Positions 8,498 to 18,446 of a stretch of DNA of 64,000 nt are shown here, piece by piece (the first letter of the stretch is position 1; every line of letters begins with the position of its first letter). A program made the translations under genes and the position numbers. The DNA is from Pseudomonas sp. ISL-84. Its GTDB lineage: Bacteria; Bacillota; Bacilli; Bacillales; Cytobacillaceae. Under the pieces are notes generated by a model. It had not been told where the DNA came from. It did not search any database and saw only the letters and a program-made list of their open reading frames with translations. The stretch is taken from NCBI GenBank assembly GCA_018613035.1, contig JAGGRA010000024.1, positions 41,615 through 105,614 of the forward strand, in the 5' to 3' direction.

Positions 8498-9475
8498 TTA
8501 AAATTCAAGAACCTTTTTAGCTGTTTCGATTACATCTTTATAGTTTGGCAGCCACACTGTTTCAGCTTGCGGGAAAGCAAATACAGTATCTGGAGCCGCT
8601 ACACGAAGGACTGGAGCTTCAAGGCTCAGGATTGCACGGTCATTGATTTCAGCAACCACATTTGCTGCAACACCTGCTTGCTTCTGTGCTTCCTGAACAA
8701 CAATAGCTCTTCCTGTTTTCTCAACAGAAGCAATAATTGTATCGATATCAAGCGGAGCAACTGTGCGCAAATCGATTACTTCAACAGATTTTCCTTCTTT
8801 TTCAAGCTCTTCAGCCGCTTTTAATGACTCATGAACCATTGCGCCATAAGTGACAATGGTAAGGTCTGAGCCTTCTCTTTTTACTTCTGCCTTGCCAAGC
8901 GGAATTGAATAATCCTCTTCTGGCACTTCCTGACGGAAAGAACGGTATAATTTCATGTGCTCAAGGAAGATAACAGGATCGTTATCGCGGATAGCTGAAA
9001 TCAGCAGGCCTTTTGCATCATATGGAGTTGATGGAATAACAACCTTTAATCCCGGCTGCTGAGCCATAAGACCTTCAAGGCTGTCCGCGTGCATTTCAGG
9101 AGTATGTACGCCTCCTCCGAATGGTGAGCGGATTGTAACCGGTGCACTGTATCTTCCTCCGGAACGGTAACGCATACGCGCCAGCTGGCCGGAAATAGAA
9201 TCCATTACTTCATAAACGAAGCCAAAGAATTGAATTTCTGGAACTGGACGGAAGCCCTGTAAACCAAGACCGACTGCCAGACCGCCGATTCCGGATTCAG
9301 CTAGTGGTGTATCAAATACACGCTCTTCGCCAAATTCTTTTTGAAGGCCTTCGGTAGCACGGAAAACGCCGCCGTTTACGCCTACATCTTCACCGAATAC
9401 TAAAACATTCGGATCGTTACGCAATTCTGTGCGCAGGGCATCAGTAATTGCCTGAATCATTGTCATTTGCGCCAT
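8498..9475 (-). CDS. pdhB: Pyruvate dehydrogenase E1 beta subunit
   Basis: A 325-residue protein, full length for the family. With E1 alpha it forms the thiamin-diphosphate enzyme that decarboxylates pyruvate and acetylates the lipoyl group of E2. Typical stretches are [17 protein letters not shown] near the N-terminus, the [12 protein letters not shown] motif, and DLRTVAPLD in the C-terminal transketolase domain. ATG at 9475 lies 3 bases after the pdhA stop, with AAAGGAGTCG inside the end of pdhA as ribosome-binding site, indicating translational coupling. Confidence 0.97.
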   Translation of the reverse strand: MAQMTMIQAITDALRTELRNDPNVLVFGEDVGVNGGVFRATEGLQKEFGEERVFDTPLAESGIGGLAVGLGLQGFRPVPEIQFFGFVYEVMDSISGQLARMRYRSGGRYSAPVTIRSPFGGGVHTPEMHADSLEGLMAQQPGLKVVIPSTPYDAKGLLISAIRDNDPVIFLEHMKLYRSFRQEVPEEDYSIPLGKAEVKREGSDLTIVTYGAMVHESLKAAEELEKEGKSVEVIDLRTVAPLDIDTIIASVEKTGRAIVVQEAQKQAGVAANVVAEINDRAILSLEAPVLRVAAPDTVFAFPQAETVWLPNYKDVIETAKKVLEF

Positions 9476-9478
9476 GGC

Positions 9479-10612
<1,134 letters not shown>

Positions 10613-10837
10613 TCATAAAAAGACGTTAATTAAGAGTTTTTATACACAAAATTTAGGTTACCCAAAATGAAGCCATATTAGAAAAATCCTATTAATACTA
10701 ATTAATTTTTTCTATCAGGCGCTGTGCTTTATAAAGTATCTCTTAATAGCAGAAATCTTAATTCTGCCAAATGCATACTTTTAATTAGTTTTCCACAGAT
10801 CTTAACTAAAAAAACGTCTTTCTGTTCATCCTTAACT

Positions 10838-10866
10838 ATCATATTCTGTATTAGTTTAATTTGCAA
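10838..10866 (-). promoter_or_regulatory. SigA-type promoter of pdhA
   Basis: TTGCAA (10866-10861) and TATGAT (10843-10838) at 17-base spacing on the minus strand; the start point would be near 10831. Confidence 0.6.
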
Positions 10867-10999
10867 CTAAATTGATACAGAATTATTTACGAGAATAAGT
10901 TTAATATACCTATGACACGTACGTCAATTACCTTGTCTTATGTTTTTACATTGTAATCATACTTTTTATATACTTTCACAAAATCAAAACTGTATTATC

Positions 11000-11022
11000 T
11001 ATAGTACCTCACCTGTACTATA
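11000..11022. promoter_or_regulatory. Operator-like dyad upstream of pdhA
   Basis: TATAGTAC-N7-GTACTATA, a perfect 8-bp inverted repeat. It lies 134 bases upstream of the -35 box. The regulator is unknown. Confidence 0.5.
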
Positions 11023-11091
11023 AAAATCTTCTAAACCTGCTTGTGTTATAGTAAAGTTACTCCGTGTAGTATTATTCTGAAAAAATAAAAA

Positions 11092-11117
11092 AAGGCTGCT
11101 GCCCTATCCTTTTTTTC
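11092..11117. terminator. Terminator-like hairpin
   Basis: AAAAAAAGG and CCTTTTTTT pair around a 12-base loop, with T-runs on both strands. Confidence 0.5.
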
Positions 11118-11167
11118 TGAAGAACTAAATCAAAGTGATATATACCTTGGATCCACCTTTGAAATAA

Positions 11168-11367
11168 AAAGGCTCTTTTCTTAAGGATTGTTGTTTCTGG
11201 ACTATAAAGCTTGCCCATTGATTTCCGCTCCAGTCACGCATTGAAGCGGGGAGGAGCAGAGCTCCTCGGCGTTTCACGCCTGGGTCTCCCGCTCCCTCTC
11301 TTCCCGAAGGACATTGAATAAGCTTCCTCGAATAAGCAACAAACTTTACGAAAACAGCCAATAGAAA
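11168..11367. repeat. Dispersed GC-rich fold-back repeat, copy 2
   Basis: It begins AAAGGCTCTTTTCTTAAGG and ends GAAAACAGCCAATAGAAAAG, the reverse complement of the copy-1 flank. The core has GATTTCCGCTCCAG, GAGCTCCTCGGC, GGGTCTCCCGC and GACATTGAATAAGCTTCC, shared with the copies at 47.8 and 51.1 kb. No transposase is encoded. Confidence 0.8.
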
Positions 11368-11391
11368 AGCCGGCAATTTATTTTGCCGGCT
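11361..11391 (-). terminator. Terminator of ykyA
   Basis: AGCCGGCAA and TTGCCGGCT form a perfect 9-bp stem with a 6-base loop; TTTTCTATT follows on the minus strand and overlaps the edge of repeat copy 2. Confidence 0.85.
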
Positions 11392-11397
11392 CCACCC

Positions 11398-12066
11398 TTA
11401 ATCTTCTGTTTTAATTTCAAGCCCTGCTTCTTTATAAAAAGATAGCTTTGCTTCATTGTATTCTTCCGTTTTTTCGTTGAACTGCTTATTTGAAGCCAGT
11501 ATTTTTTCATACATATCGTTTATTTTGCTGATTTGCTCTTCCAGCTGTTCAAGTGAAAGGTCTTCCTTCTTAAACATCGCATAAAGCTCTTTATCATATT
11601 CAAGCGCTTTGGAATAGTCTTTATAAAGCACATCGTGGATTTTATATCTTTCCATCATAATTTCATACAATAATTTGGACTTTTCCTTTACCTTTTTATC
11701 CTCTATTTCCTCTATAATAGGCAATAAAGTTTCAAATTCCACTTTAGATGCCTGGATGCTCTCCTGCTCTTTTTCCATGTGATCCTTCCTTTGATCGACT
11801 ATGGAAGATGCTTCATCTGAAAGCTTTGTAATTTCGTCAAATTCCTTCATTCCCAGGGCAATAATTCTATCGTATAAATCCTTTTCTTTTTTCTCCAGGT
11901 TTACAAGCGGATCCTGCTGCTCCTCAAAAGTTTTCTCTTTTGCCACTACGTTTTCAAGAATCTCATACATTTTTTCCTCTGGAGTGGGCTGATTCATACA
12001 GCCTGTCAGGAAAATAGCACCTATGGATAAAACCAGCAACAGGCGGCATTTGCTAAAAATAGACAC
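11398..12066 (-). CDS. ykyA: YkyA-like cell-surface lipoprotein
   Basis: A 222-residue lipoprotein with signal peptide MSIFSKCRLLLVLSIGAIFLTGC (lipobox LTGC). The mature part is highly charged and heptad-rich, almost certainly a long helical bundle or coiled coil, as in the YkyA family annotated as putative cell-wall binding lipoprotein; the molecular function is unknown. The start is GTG with AAGGAGG 8 bases upstream. It lies between def and pdhA as in B. subtilis. It has its own promoter and terminator, so it is a monocistronic unit separated from pdhA by a repeat. Confidence 0.9.
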   Translation of the reverse strand: MSIFSKCRLLLVLSIGAIFLTGCMNQPTPEEKMYEILENVVAKEKTFEEQQDPLVNLEKKEKDLYDRIIALGMKEFDEITKLSDEASSIVDQRKDHMEKEQESIQASKVEFETLLPIIEEIEDKKVKEKSKLLYEIMMERYKIHDVLYKDYSKALEYDKELYAMFKKEDLSLEQLEEQISKINDMYEKILASNKQFNEKTEEYNEAKLSFYKEAGLEIKTED

Positions 12067-12096
12067 GATGATACCTCCTTACTTCTAACAATTTTA

Positions 12097-12125
12097 ACTA
12101 TATCGGTACTTGCACCATTTGACAA
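12097..12125 (-). promoter_or_regulatory. SigA-type promoter of ykyA
   Basis: TTGTCA (12125-12120) and TATAGT (12102-12097) at 17-base spacing on the minus strand. Confidence 0.7.
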
Positions 12126-12349
12126 TAGCCTATTGGAATGACAAATTTTGTCGAGTTTCACTCACACCTCTCTATCAGCTTGTCCTTTCCTGGAGCTTTT
12201 GCCTTTTTTAATCTATTCATTTCGTTTTTCCTTTATGACTTGGGCAAAGGCCTACACCAAACATCTTCTCTCACATAGGCTATATTAATCGTCCGATGCG
12301 ACTAACAAAAAAATATGGACGATAATCTACTTTAGGGAGGTTATCCTTC

Positions 12350-12490
12350 ATGTACGGATATGGCGGATACGGTTCTGGCTGCTGTTATCCAGGAGCTGTT
12401 GCAGGTGCTGGTTACGGCAGAGGTTTTGCGTTGATTGTTGTTTTGTTTATTCTTTTGATCATTGTTGGCTGCGCTTGCTGGAAATTTTAA
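12350..12490 (+). CDS. YjcZ-family tiny transmembrane protein
   Basis: A 46-residue protein: a Gly/Tyr-rich N-terminus ([15 protein letters not shown]) followed by one hydrophobic segment ending in [10 protein letters not shown]. This is the layout of the YjcZ family of tiny membrane proteins of Bacillus, often linked to sporulation; the function is not established. AGGGAGG precedes the ATG and a hairpin terminator follows directly, so it is a complete monocistronic gene. Confidence 0.85.
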   Translation: MYGYGGYGSGCCYPGAVAGAGYGRGFALIVVLFILLIIVGCACWKF

Positions 12491-12496
12491 TTTTTG

Positions 12497-12526
12497 GAGA
12501 AGGTGCCCTTGGTGCCTTCTCTAATT
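12497..12526 (+). terminator. Terminator of the YjcZ-like gene
   Basis: An 11-bp stem GAGAAGGTGCC/GGTGCCTTCTC (two G-U pairs) with a 3-base loop. Confidence 0.7.
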
Positions 12527-12667
12527 AACTTTTTCACAGCACTCTGTTAGACTAAAGAAAACAACAGTAGCATATGAGCTGGATTTGGCACCTGCATCCA
12601 TGCACTTTTTTTATGCTTATCCTTGCTTGCTCCACACACACTAATTACATAGCGGGAGTGATTATTC

Positions 12668-13219
12668 ATGCTGAGCATGAAAGATATAATACGCGATGGT
12701 CATCCTACCTTAAGGCAAATTGCCTCAGAAGTGAGCATTCCTCCATCCGAGGGAGATCAACAAATATTAAAAGATATGCTTGAGTATGTAAGAAACAGCC
12801 AAAGCCCTGAATTGGCTTCGAGATATGGATTGAGGCCTGGAATAGGCTTAGCGGCACCCCAAATAAATATTCCTAAACGAATGATTGCTGTACATGTAAC
12901 AGATAATAATGAGCTTTTAAGTTATGCTCTCTTCAACCCAAAGATTGTTAGCCATTCTGTACAACGTTCTTATTTAGCTGCAGGTGAAGGCTGTTTATCG
13001 GTTGATGAATCCATACCCGGTTTTGTTCCCAGGTATGCAAAAGTAACAGTAAAAGGTACAGACCTTGAAGGAAAAGAAGTAAAGCTTCGATTAAAGGGGC
13101 TGCCTGCAATTGTATTTCAGCATGAGATAGACCATTTGAACGGCATCATGTTTTACGACCATATTAATAAACAAAATCCGTTTCTTCCAATTGAAAATGC
13201 CATAGCAATTGAAAGATAA
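12668..13219 (+). CDS. def: Peptide deformylase
   Basis: A 183-residue metalloenzyme that removes the N-formyl group from nascent proteins. All three family motifs are intact: GIGLAAPQ (about residue 59), EGCLSV with the metal-binding cysteine (about 110) and QHEIDHLNG with the two metal-binding histidines and catalytic glutamate (about 153). The length and the inserts between motifs 1 and 2 are of the Gram-positive type 2 form (DefB/YkrB-like). GGGAG precedes the ATG. The neighbours ykrA and ykyA match B. subtilis. A 15-bp terminator follows. Confidence 0.95.
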   Translation: MLSMKDIIRDGHPTLRQIASEVSIPPSEGDQQILKDMLEYVRNSQSPELASRYGLRPGIGLAAPQINIPKRMIAVHVTDNNELLSYALFNPKIVSHSVQRSYLAAGEGCLSVDESIPGFVPRYAKVTVKGTDLEGKEVKLRLKGLPAIVFQHEIDHLNGIMFYDHINKQNPFLPIENAIAIER

Positions 13220-13252
13220 TCAATTTCTCCATATTAATGTTGCGTGGCATAT

Positions 13253-13293
13253 AATAAAGGGAAGTCCACCTTGCATCAGGACTTCCCTTTATT
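13253..13293. terminator. Bidirectional terminator between def and ykrA
   Basis: About 15 bp stem (AATAAAGGGAAGTCC and complement) with a 10-base loop. Confidence 0.85.
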
Positions 13294-13325
13294 AGTGGCT
13301 CTGTTAAAAAAAGTTTTATTTACAG

Positions 13326-14096
13326 CTAAATTAATTGAAGCTCTTTCAATCCATTCCATATTCCTTCTTTATCGACCGAAGCTGTAACCCGGTCAGCTGC
13401 TTTTTTTACTACATCTGCTGCATTGCCCATAGCCACCCCGGTACCCACAGCATTCAGCATCTCAATATCATTTAAGCCATCTCCAAAAGCGTATACATCC
13501 TTCAAATCAAAGCCCAGCCGTTCAATCATTTTTTTAATTCCTTCAGCTTTAGAGCCTCCCGCAGGCAAAACGTCTACCGAGTAAGGATGCCATCTGATAA
13601 AACCAAAATCCGGATATTCTGAAAAATACATGTGTTCGTCTTTTTCCTCGCAAAAAAGCAATGACTGATATAACTCCCTGCCTTTAAAGAAGGCCTTATC
13701 CTCTTCTGGATGGGGAAACTTAAGACTTCCCATGCTTTTTTCTATAAACTCGTGATGCCGGATTGTAGATTTCATGGTTTTTTCATTCATAAATACAAGC
13801 GGATGCCCGTTTTCCTGAGCATGTTTGTAAAGCAATTCAATTTCAGATGTTTTTAAAGGGTTACGGTAAATAGCTTCATTCTCAAAAACTACGTATTGTC
13901 CGTTAAAGCTGACAAATGAATCAATATCAAGCTCATCCCTTAGGCTTTCGAACATAAAAGGGGCTCTCCCGGTCGCGATGGCCACAAATGTTCCATTCTT
14001 TTTCAACTGTTCTATAGCTTCCTTTGTACTGTCAGGGAGCTTTTTATCAAAATCCAATAAGGTCCCGTCAATATCGAAGAAAACAATTTTTTTCAT
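13326..14096 (-). CDS. ykrA: HAD-family (Cof-type) phosphatase YkrA
   Basis: A 256-residue cytosolic hydrolase. Motif I is FFDIDGTLLD near the start (the two catalytic aspartates), motif II AIATGRAP, motif III includes a lysine in GGSKAEGI and motif IV is FGDGLNDIEML. The large C2 cap between motifs II and III defines the Cof subfamily, which acts on small phosphorylated metabolites; the natural substrate is unknown. The ATG at 14096 has AAAGGAAG upstream and gives MKKIVFFD. The frame is open ten codons further. It is next to def, as in B. subtilis. Confidence 0.9.
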   Translation of the reverse strand: MKKIVFFDIDGTLLDFDKKLPDSTKEAIEQLKKNGTFVAIATGRAPFMFESLRDELDIDSFVSFNGQYVVFENEAIYRNPLKTSEIELLYKHAQENGHPLVFMNEKTMKSTIRHHEFIEKSMGSLKFPHPEEDKAFFKGRELYQSLLFCEEKDEHMYFSEYPDFGFIRWHPYSVDVLPAGGSKAEGIKKMIERLGFDLKDVYAFGDGLNDIEMLNAVGTGVAMGNAADVVKKAADRVTASVDKEGIWNGLKELQLI

Positions 14097-14132
14097 ATCT
14101 ACAAACTTCCTTTCGTGCATAATCAAGCTGAT

Positions 14133-15026
14133 TCAAGCGGCAGCTTTCCTGCCTGCCGAACGCTCCTTTTTCGATGTTATATATACCCCCGCAAAAATAA
14201 TAAGAAGCCCGATCATCATTGACAAGTGGATTTCTTCCTTAAGGAGAATGCCTCCCCAAACGATTGCTGATGCTGGTACAATGTACGTTACCAATGACGC
14301 AAATTCAGGGCTGCCCTCTTTCACTAAATAATAATACAGCAGATAGGCAACTCCTGAACCAAAAGCTCCCAAACCAATTAGCGGAAGAAATATAACAGCC
14401 TCCATAAATTTGTTTATAGGTGTTGGCGATAAAAACTGCATGGCAAAAAAACTAATGATAGTTGCTGCAAAGAGTGTAAACAGCGAAATTTGCAGGGTGG
14501 ATACACCAGAAAGGTGTTTTTTTGTTAGATGCGTGCCAGCTCCGTAACAAAAAGCAGCACCCGACATTAAAAGTACACCATATGTATTTCCTGATAATAA
14601 ATCAGCTGTATGGATATCAGATAGTATTAAAATTCCGATAAAACCAATCACAATGCCTAGCCACTGATTTTTGCCAAGCGCAGCAGTAAAAAATAATGAA
14701 CCGATCAAAAGAGTCCAAATTGGAGTAGTTGCATTCAGCACTGAAGCCATGCTGGAAGATATCATCATTTCACTAGCTGAAATCAGGAGCCATGGCAAAG
14801 CATTATTTAAAAAACCTACCAATATCAGTTTTTTCATCGGCAACCGTTTAAATACAATATTTTCCCTCTTTATAAGTACAATAAAAGCTAGCGTTGCGGA
14901 ACCAAACAAACACCTTCCAAATACGACAGCCGCCGGACTTATGTCCTCCAGCAGAATCTTAATAAATAGAAATGAGGTTCCCCAAATCAGGCTTAATAGC
15001 AATAAAGCTCCATAAAGCTTCCCCAT
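14133..15026 (-). CDS. EamA/DMT-family transporter
   Basis: A 297-residue membrane protein with ten hydrophobic segments and two EamA repeats, the standard drug/metabolite transporter layout. The motif LIWGTSFLFIKILLEDISP in helix 1 is typical of the family, which exports amino acids, cofactors or drugs; the substrate cannot be told. GTGGAGCGG precedes the ATG at 15026; a GTG nine bases upstream is an alternative start. A basic C-terminal tail (KKERSAGRK) fits an inside location. ykrA follows 36 bases later and may be cotranscribed. Confidence 0.88.
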   Translation of the reverse strand: MGKLYGALLLLSLIWGTSFLFIKILLEDISPAAVVFGRCLFGSATLAFIVLIKRENIVFKRLPMKKLILVGFLNNALPWLLISASEMMISSSMASVLNATTPIWTLLIGSLFFTAALGKNQWLGIVIGFIGILILSDIHTADLLSGNTYGVLLMSGAAFCYGAGTHLTKKHLSGVSTLQISLFTLFAATIISFFAMQFLSPTPINKFMEAVIFLPLIGLGAFGSGVAYLLYYYLVKEGSPEFASLVTYIVPASAIVWGGILLKEEIHLSMMIGLLIIFAGVYITSKKERSAGRKAAA

Positions 15027-15250
15027 CCGCTCCACAACCTTTATCTCTTTTTCTTTCGTTAAAACACTAAACCCTTAAAGGGAAATTGTCAATTTGCTTT
15101 CTAAGGAATACAGAGTGTTCAGACACATACTGTAAAAATTGCAATGGATTTTCCAAGTTTCCCCACGAGAGATTTTCATATTCCATCATATAATATAACT
15201 AAAAAGAGACCATTATTAAAACTAAATCTGTTTTAAACCCCCTTGTTTCC

Positions 15251-15278
15251 TTTACTTTGGACAAGGATCGTTTAAAAT
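15251..15278 (+). promoter_or_regulatory. Possible promoter of the 23-residue peptide gene
   Basis: TTTACT and TAAAAT at 16-base spacing, flanked by an inverted repeat CCTTGT (15241-15246) / ACAAGG (15261-15266). A TATAAT at 15189 is another -10 candidate. Confidence 0.35.
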
Positions 15279-15301
15279 AGAAAGTAAGGAGATGATCCAC
15301 T

Positions 15302-15373
15302 ATGTTGAAGAAGCTAAGAAAGAAGCTCTTAAAACAGTGGAACGACATGCTTCGAAAAAAGTCTATTGCCTGA
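15302..15373 (+). CDS. 23-residue basic peptide, unknown
   Basis: A very short ORF beginning MLKKLRKKLLKQW and ending RKKSIA, with nine lysines and arginines spaced to give one basic face in an amphipathic helix. AAGGAGATG lies 7 bases upstream of the ATG, an excellent ribosome-binding site, and a perfect 9-bp terminator follows 7 bases after the stop. The unit therefore looks like a real, independently transcribed micro-gene. It might be a membrane-active or nucleic-acid-binding peptide, or a leader-like RNA with an ORF; I recognise no family. Confidence 0.55.
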   Translation: MLKKLRKKLLKQWNDMLRKKSIA

Positions 15374-15380
15374 CAATTTT

Positions 15381-15415
15381 GAGCCCTTCAAACTTGCGAA
15401 GGGCTCCTTCCTTAT
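15381..15415 (+). terminator. Terminator of the 23-residue peptide gene
   Basis: GAGCCCTTC and GAAGGGCTC form a 9-bp stem with an 8-base loop; a T-rich tail follows. Confidence 0.8.
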
Positions 15416-15507
15416 TGTAAATTGGTTATCAGTACACTTTTTTACATAGTTTTCACTCCGCACCACCTGCTTCCAGCTGGAGCGGAATTCATCCTAAACA
15501 AGAAAAA

Positions 15508-15538
15508 ACATGTAATACATGTTATTATTTAATATAAT
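15508..15538 (+). promoter_or_regulatory. rpoY-rnjA promoter region with palindrome
   Basis: ACATGT-N3-ACATGT (15508-15522), itself palindromic, lies directly upstream of a perfect TATAAT (15533-15538). The -35 match (ATGTAA) is poor, so an activator or the dyad itself may matter. Confidence 0.45.
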
Positions 15539-15572
15539 AGAAAAAGTTATATCGGATTAAGGAGAGATTGAA

Positions 15573-15785
15573 ATGATTTTCAAGGTATATTATCAGGATT
15601 CTAAAACAGAAGTGCCAGTCAGAGAAAAAACAAAAACAATATTTGTTGAAGGCAATTCCGAAAGAGATGTCCGCACAAAGCTGGCTGATCGTCCATATAA
15701 TATTGAGTTCGTAACAGCCGTGGAAGGCGAATTCCTGGAATATGAAAAACAAAATGAAGACTTTAAAGTATTGGAGATTGGATAA
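15573..15785 (+). CDS. rpoY: RNA polymerase epsilon subunit
   Basis: A 70-residue protein beginning [18 protein letters not shown], the pattern of the YkzG/RpoY family. The epsilon subunit is a small accessory subunit of Firmicute RNA polymerase with a Gp2-like fold. AAGGAGAG precedes the ATG. It lies 3 bases before rnjA, as in B. subtilis and most Bacillaceae, so the two are cotranscribed and probably translationally coupled. Confidence 0.93.
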   Translation: MIFKVYYQDSKTEVPVREKTKTIFVEGNSERDVRTKLADRPYNIEFVTAVEGEFLEYEKQNEDFKVLEIG

Positions 15786-15788
15786 TTT

Positions 15789-17456
15789 ATGAAATTTGTT
15801 AAAAATGACCAAACAGCCGTTTTTGCATTAGGCGGCTTGGGAGAAATCGGTAAAAACACGTATGCTGTACAGTTCCAGGATGAAATAATTCTGATTGATG
15901 CGGGAATTAAATTTCCTGAAGATGAGCTTCTCGGAATTGATTATGTTATTCCTGACTATACCTATTTAGTGAAAAATGAAGATAAAATAAAAGGATTATT
16001 TATTACACATGGACATGAAGACCATATTGGGGGAATTCCGTATCTATTAAGAGAGGTAAACATCCCAGTATACGGCGGAAAACTTGCGCTTGGCCTTCTT
16101 AGAAACAAACTTGAGGAACACGGCTTACTAAGGCAGACTACCCTGCATGAAATTAAGGAAGATGACATCATTAAATTCAGAAAGACTTCTGTAACATTCT
16201 TCCGCACAACTCATAGTATTCCGGACTCATATGGGATTGTTGTAAAAACACCTCCTGGACAAGTTGTTCATACGGGAGATTTTAAGTTTGATTTCACTCC
16301 TGTTGGTGAACCTGCAAACTTAACTAAAATGGCTGAAATCGGAAAAGAAGGTGTCCTTTGCCTGCTTTCAGATAGTACAAATAGTGAAATTCCTGAATTT
16401 ACAATGTCTGAGCGCCGTGTAGGCGACAGCATTCACGATATCTTCCGAAAAGTGGAGGGCAGGATTATTTTTGCGACATTCGCATCTAATATTCACCGCC
16501 TGCAGCAGGTGACAGAAGCGGCCGTAACAAATGGCAGAAAAATTGCTGTCTTTGGAAGAAGCATGGAAGCAGCGATTAATATTGGGCAGGAACTTGGATA
16601 TATTCAAGCCCCTAAAGATACTTTCATTGACGCTCACCAAATCAATCGACTTCCGGCAAACATGGTGACAATCCTATGTACAGGAAGCCAGGGGGAACCG
16701 ATGGCAGCATTGTCAAGAATCGCTAACGGAACCCACCGCCAGATTCAAATTATACCTGGTGATACTGTTGTATTTTCTTCTTCACCTATTCCAGGGAACA
16801 CAATCAGTGTCAGCCGTACAATTGACAGGCTTTCCCGTGCAGGCGCAGAGGTTATTTACGGCAAATTGAGCGATATCCATACATCAGGACATGGCGGCCA
16901 AGAAGAACAAAAGCTTATGCTTCGATTAATAAAACCAAAATTCTTCATGCCGATACATGGTGAATACAGAATGCAGAAAATGCATGCTAAATTGGCGGTT
17001 GACTGTGGTGTGGATGAAGAAAACTGTTTCATTATGGATAACGGGGAAGTACTGGCACTCAGCGAAGATGCTGCACAAGTGGCCGGCAAAATCCCTTCAG
17101 GTTCTGTTTATATAGATGGAAGCGGAATTGGAGATATTGGAAATATTGTACTTAGGGACCGCCGAATTCTTTCTGAGGAAGGTTTGGTTGTCGTAGTAGT
17201 CAGCATTAATATGAAAGACTTTAAAATTGCTTCAGGCCCTGACTTGATTTCCCGCGGATTTGTCTACATGAGAGAATCAGGAGACTTAATCAATGATGCC
17301 CAAGCTCTTATTACTAAGCACTTAAGCAAGGTAATGGAACGCAGAACAACACAATGGTCTGAAATCAAAAACGAGATCACAGATACACTTGCCCCATTCC
17401 TTTATGAAAAAACCAAGCGTCGTCCAATGATATTACCAATTATAATGGAAGTATAA
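15789..17456 (+). CDS. rnjA: Ribonuclease J1
   Basis: A 555-residue metallo-beta-lactamase/beta-CASP ribonuclease with 5'-to-3' exonuclease and endonuclease activity, central to mRNA decay and rRNA maturation in Firmicutes. The metal-binding motif [10 protein letters not shown] lies near residue 75; HTGDFKFD, the beta-CASP domain, [11 protein letters not shown] and the PIHGEYRM motif follow; the C-terminal domain ends in [14 protein letters not shown]. The length equals that of the B. subtilis enzyme. It is essential or near-essential in Bacillus. rpoY precedes it; a 14-bp terminator follows. Confidence 0.97.
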   Translation: MKFVKNDQTAVFALGGLGEIGKNTYAVQFQDEIILIDAGIKFPEDELLGIDYVIPDYTYLVKNEDKIKGLFITHGHEDHIGGIPYLLREVNIPVYGGKLALGLLRNKLEEHGLLRQTTLHEIKEDDIIKFRKTSVTFFRTTHSIPDSYGIVVKTPPGQVVHTGDFKFDFTPVGEPANLTKMAEIGKEGVLCLLSDSTNSEIPEFTMSERRVGDSIHDIFRKVEGRIIFATFASNIHRLQQVTEAAVTNGRKIAVFGRSMEAAINIGQELGYIQAPKDTFIDAHQINRLPANMVTILCTGSQGEPMAALSRIANGTHRQIQIIPGDTVVFSSSPIPGNTISVSRTIDRLSRAGAEVIYGKLSDIHTSGHGGQEEQKLMLRLIKPKFFMPIHGEYRMQKMHAKLAVDCGVDEENCFIMDNGEVLALSEDAAQVAGKIPSGSVYIDGSGIGDIGNIVLRDRRILSEEGLVVVVVSINMKDFKIASGPDLISRGFVYMRESGDLINDAQALITKHLSKVMERRTTQWSEIKNEITDTLAPFLYEKTKRRPMILPIIMEV

Positions 17457-17457
17457 T

Positions 17458-17497
17458 AAAAAGGCTGAATCGCTCATTTGAGTGATTCAGCCTTTTC
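17458..17497 (+). terminator. Terminator of rpoY-rnjA
   Basis: A stem of about 14 bp (AAAAAGGCTGAATC and complement, with extra pairs inside) and TTTT tail. Confidence 0.88.
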
Positions 17498-17527
17498 TAC
17501 GTAAGTTTTGGTTAAAGCTCAGTGTTA

Positions 17528-17688
17528 ATATTGGCACCCTGTTGATTAGAGCGGAAGACGCTTGACTCAAGCAGCAGGAGAAGCGAGTCAAAGGAGCCCC
17601 GCAGATGTGCATGGAGCTGAGGAGCTCTCAGGACCGCGGAAAGCATTCACCTGATTTGGATATCAACAGGCAAGTTTACCTAAACATG
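17528..17688. repeat. Dispersed GC-rich fold-back repeat, copy 3 (inverted)
   Basis: It reads CCTGTTGATTAGAGCGGAAG at its left and ATCAACAGGCAAG at its right, so the ends are inverted repeats (CTGTTGAT). Internally CGCGGAAAGC, GAGGAGCTC and GAGCCCCGCAG are the complements of motifs in the other copies. The left flank TTAATATTGGCACCCTG reappears inverted near 40530. Confidence 0.75.
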
Positions 17689-17691
17689 GAT

Positions 17692-18351
17692 TTAAGACAT
17701 TACCTTCTTTTCAAAGCGGTTGATATCGACATCCGCACCAATGACAATCAGAATATCATCATATTGAATTTTTTCATTTGCCTGAGGAGATACAATTATT
17801 TCATTCTTTCTTTTAATTGCTACAATATTAATTCCATATTTGGCACGGATATCAAGATCAATAATGCTATGTTCTGCAAGCTTTTCATTCGCAACAATTT
17901 CAACAATACTATGCTCATCAGAAAGCTCAAGATAATCAAGAACGTTATTTGAGACGATACTATGTGCAATCCTTTTGCCCATATCTCTTTCAGGATGGAC
18001 AACATGGTCTGCTCCTATTTTCCTTAACACTTTTTCATGATAATCATTTTGGGCTTTAACAGTTATCTTATTGACCCCAAGTTCTTTTAAGATTAAAGTT
18101 GTCAGGATGGATGCCTGTATATTGTCTCCAATTGCAACAATTACATGATCAAAGTTCCTTATGCCTAGGCTTTTAATCACCGATTCATCAGTCGTATCAC
18201 CAACCACTGCATGTGATGCGATTCTGGCAAATTCGTTTACCCGGTCTTCATTTAAATCAATCGCCATTACTTCCATACCCTCTTCAGCGAGCGCACGACA
18301 GATACTGCCTCCAAAACGGCCAAGACCGATAACAGCAAATTCTTTCTTCAT
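17692..18351 (-). CDS. ktrC: KtrC potassium-channel gating subunit
   Basis: A 219-residue RCK protein that binds ATP/ADP at its N-terminal Rossmann domain and c-di-AMP at its C-terminal TrkA_C domain to gate the KtrD potassium channel. The nucleotide-binding motif VIGLGRFGGS is at residues 7-16, with GDTTDE and VAIGDN further on. The true start at 18351 has GGAGGAG upstream; the open frame continues 77 codons upstream over the next gene and should be ignored. It is next to rnjA, as in B. subtilis (ykqB-ykqC). No KtrD gene is in the window. Confidence 0.93.
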   Translation of the reverse strand: MKKEFAVIGLGRFGGSICRALAEEGMEVMAIDLNEDRVNEFARIASHAVVGDTTDESVIKSLGIRNFDHVIVAIGDNIQASILTTLILKELGVNKITVKAQNDYHEKVLRKIGADHVVHPERDMGKRIAHSIVSNNVLDYLELSDEHSIVEIVANEKLAEHSIIDLDIRAKYGINIVAIKRKNEIIVSPQANEKIQYDDILIVIGADVDINRFEKKVMS

Positions 18352-18446
18352 TTCAAACTCCTCCAACCCTGTTTTCAATATAAATAATAATAACATATTA
18401 TCATTAGCAGCTGGTAAGCAAGCAGGATTGCAATTAGGAGACAGAT

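Noticed and set aside
12574..12783. 69-codon ORF on + overlapping the start of def
   Set aside because: It runs into def in another frame and lacks a ribosome-binding site; def has its own.
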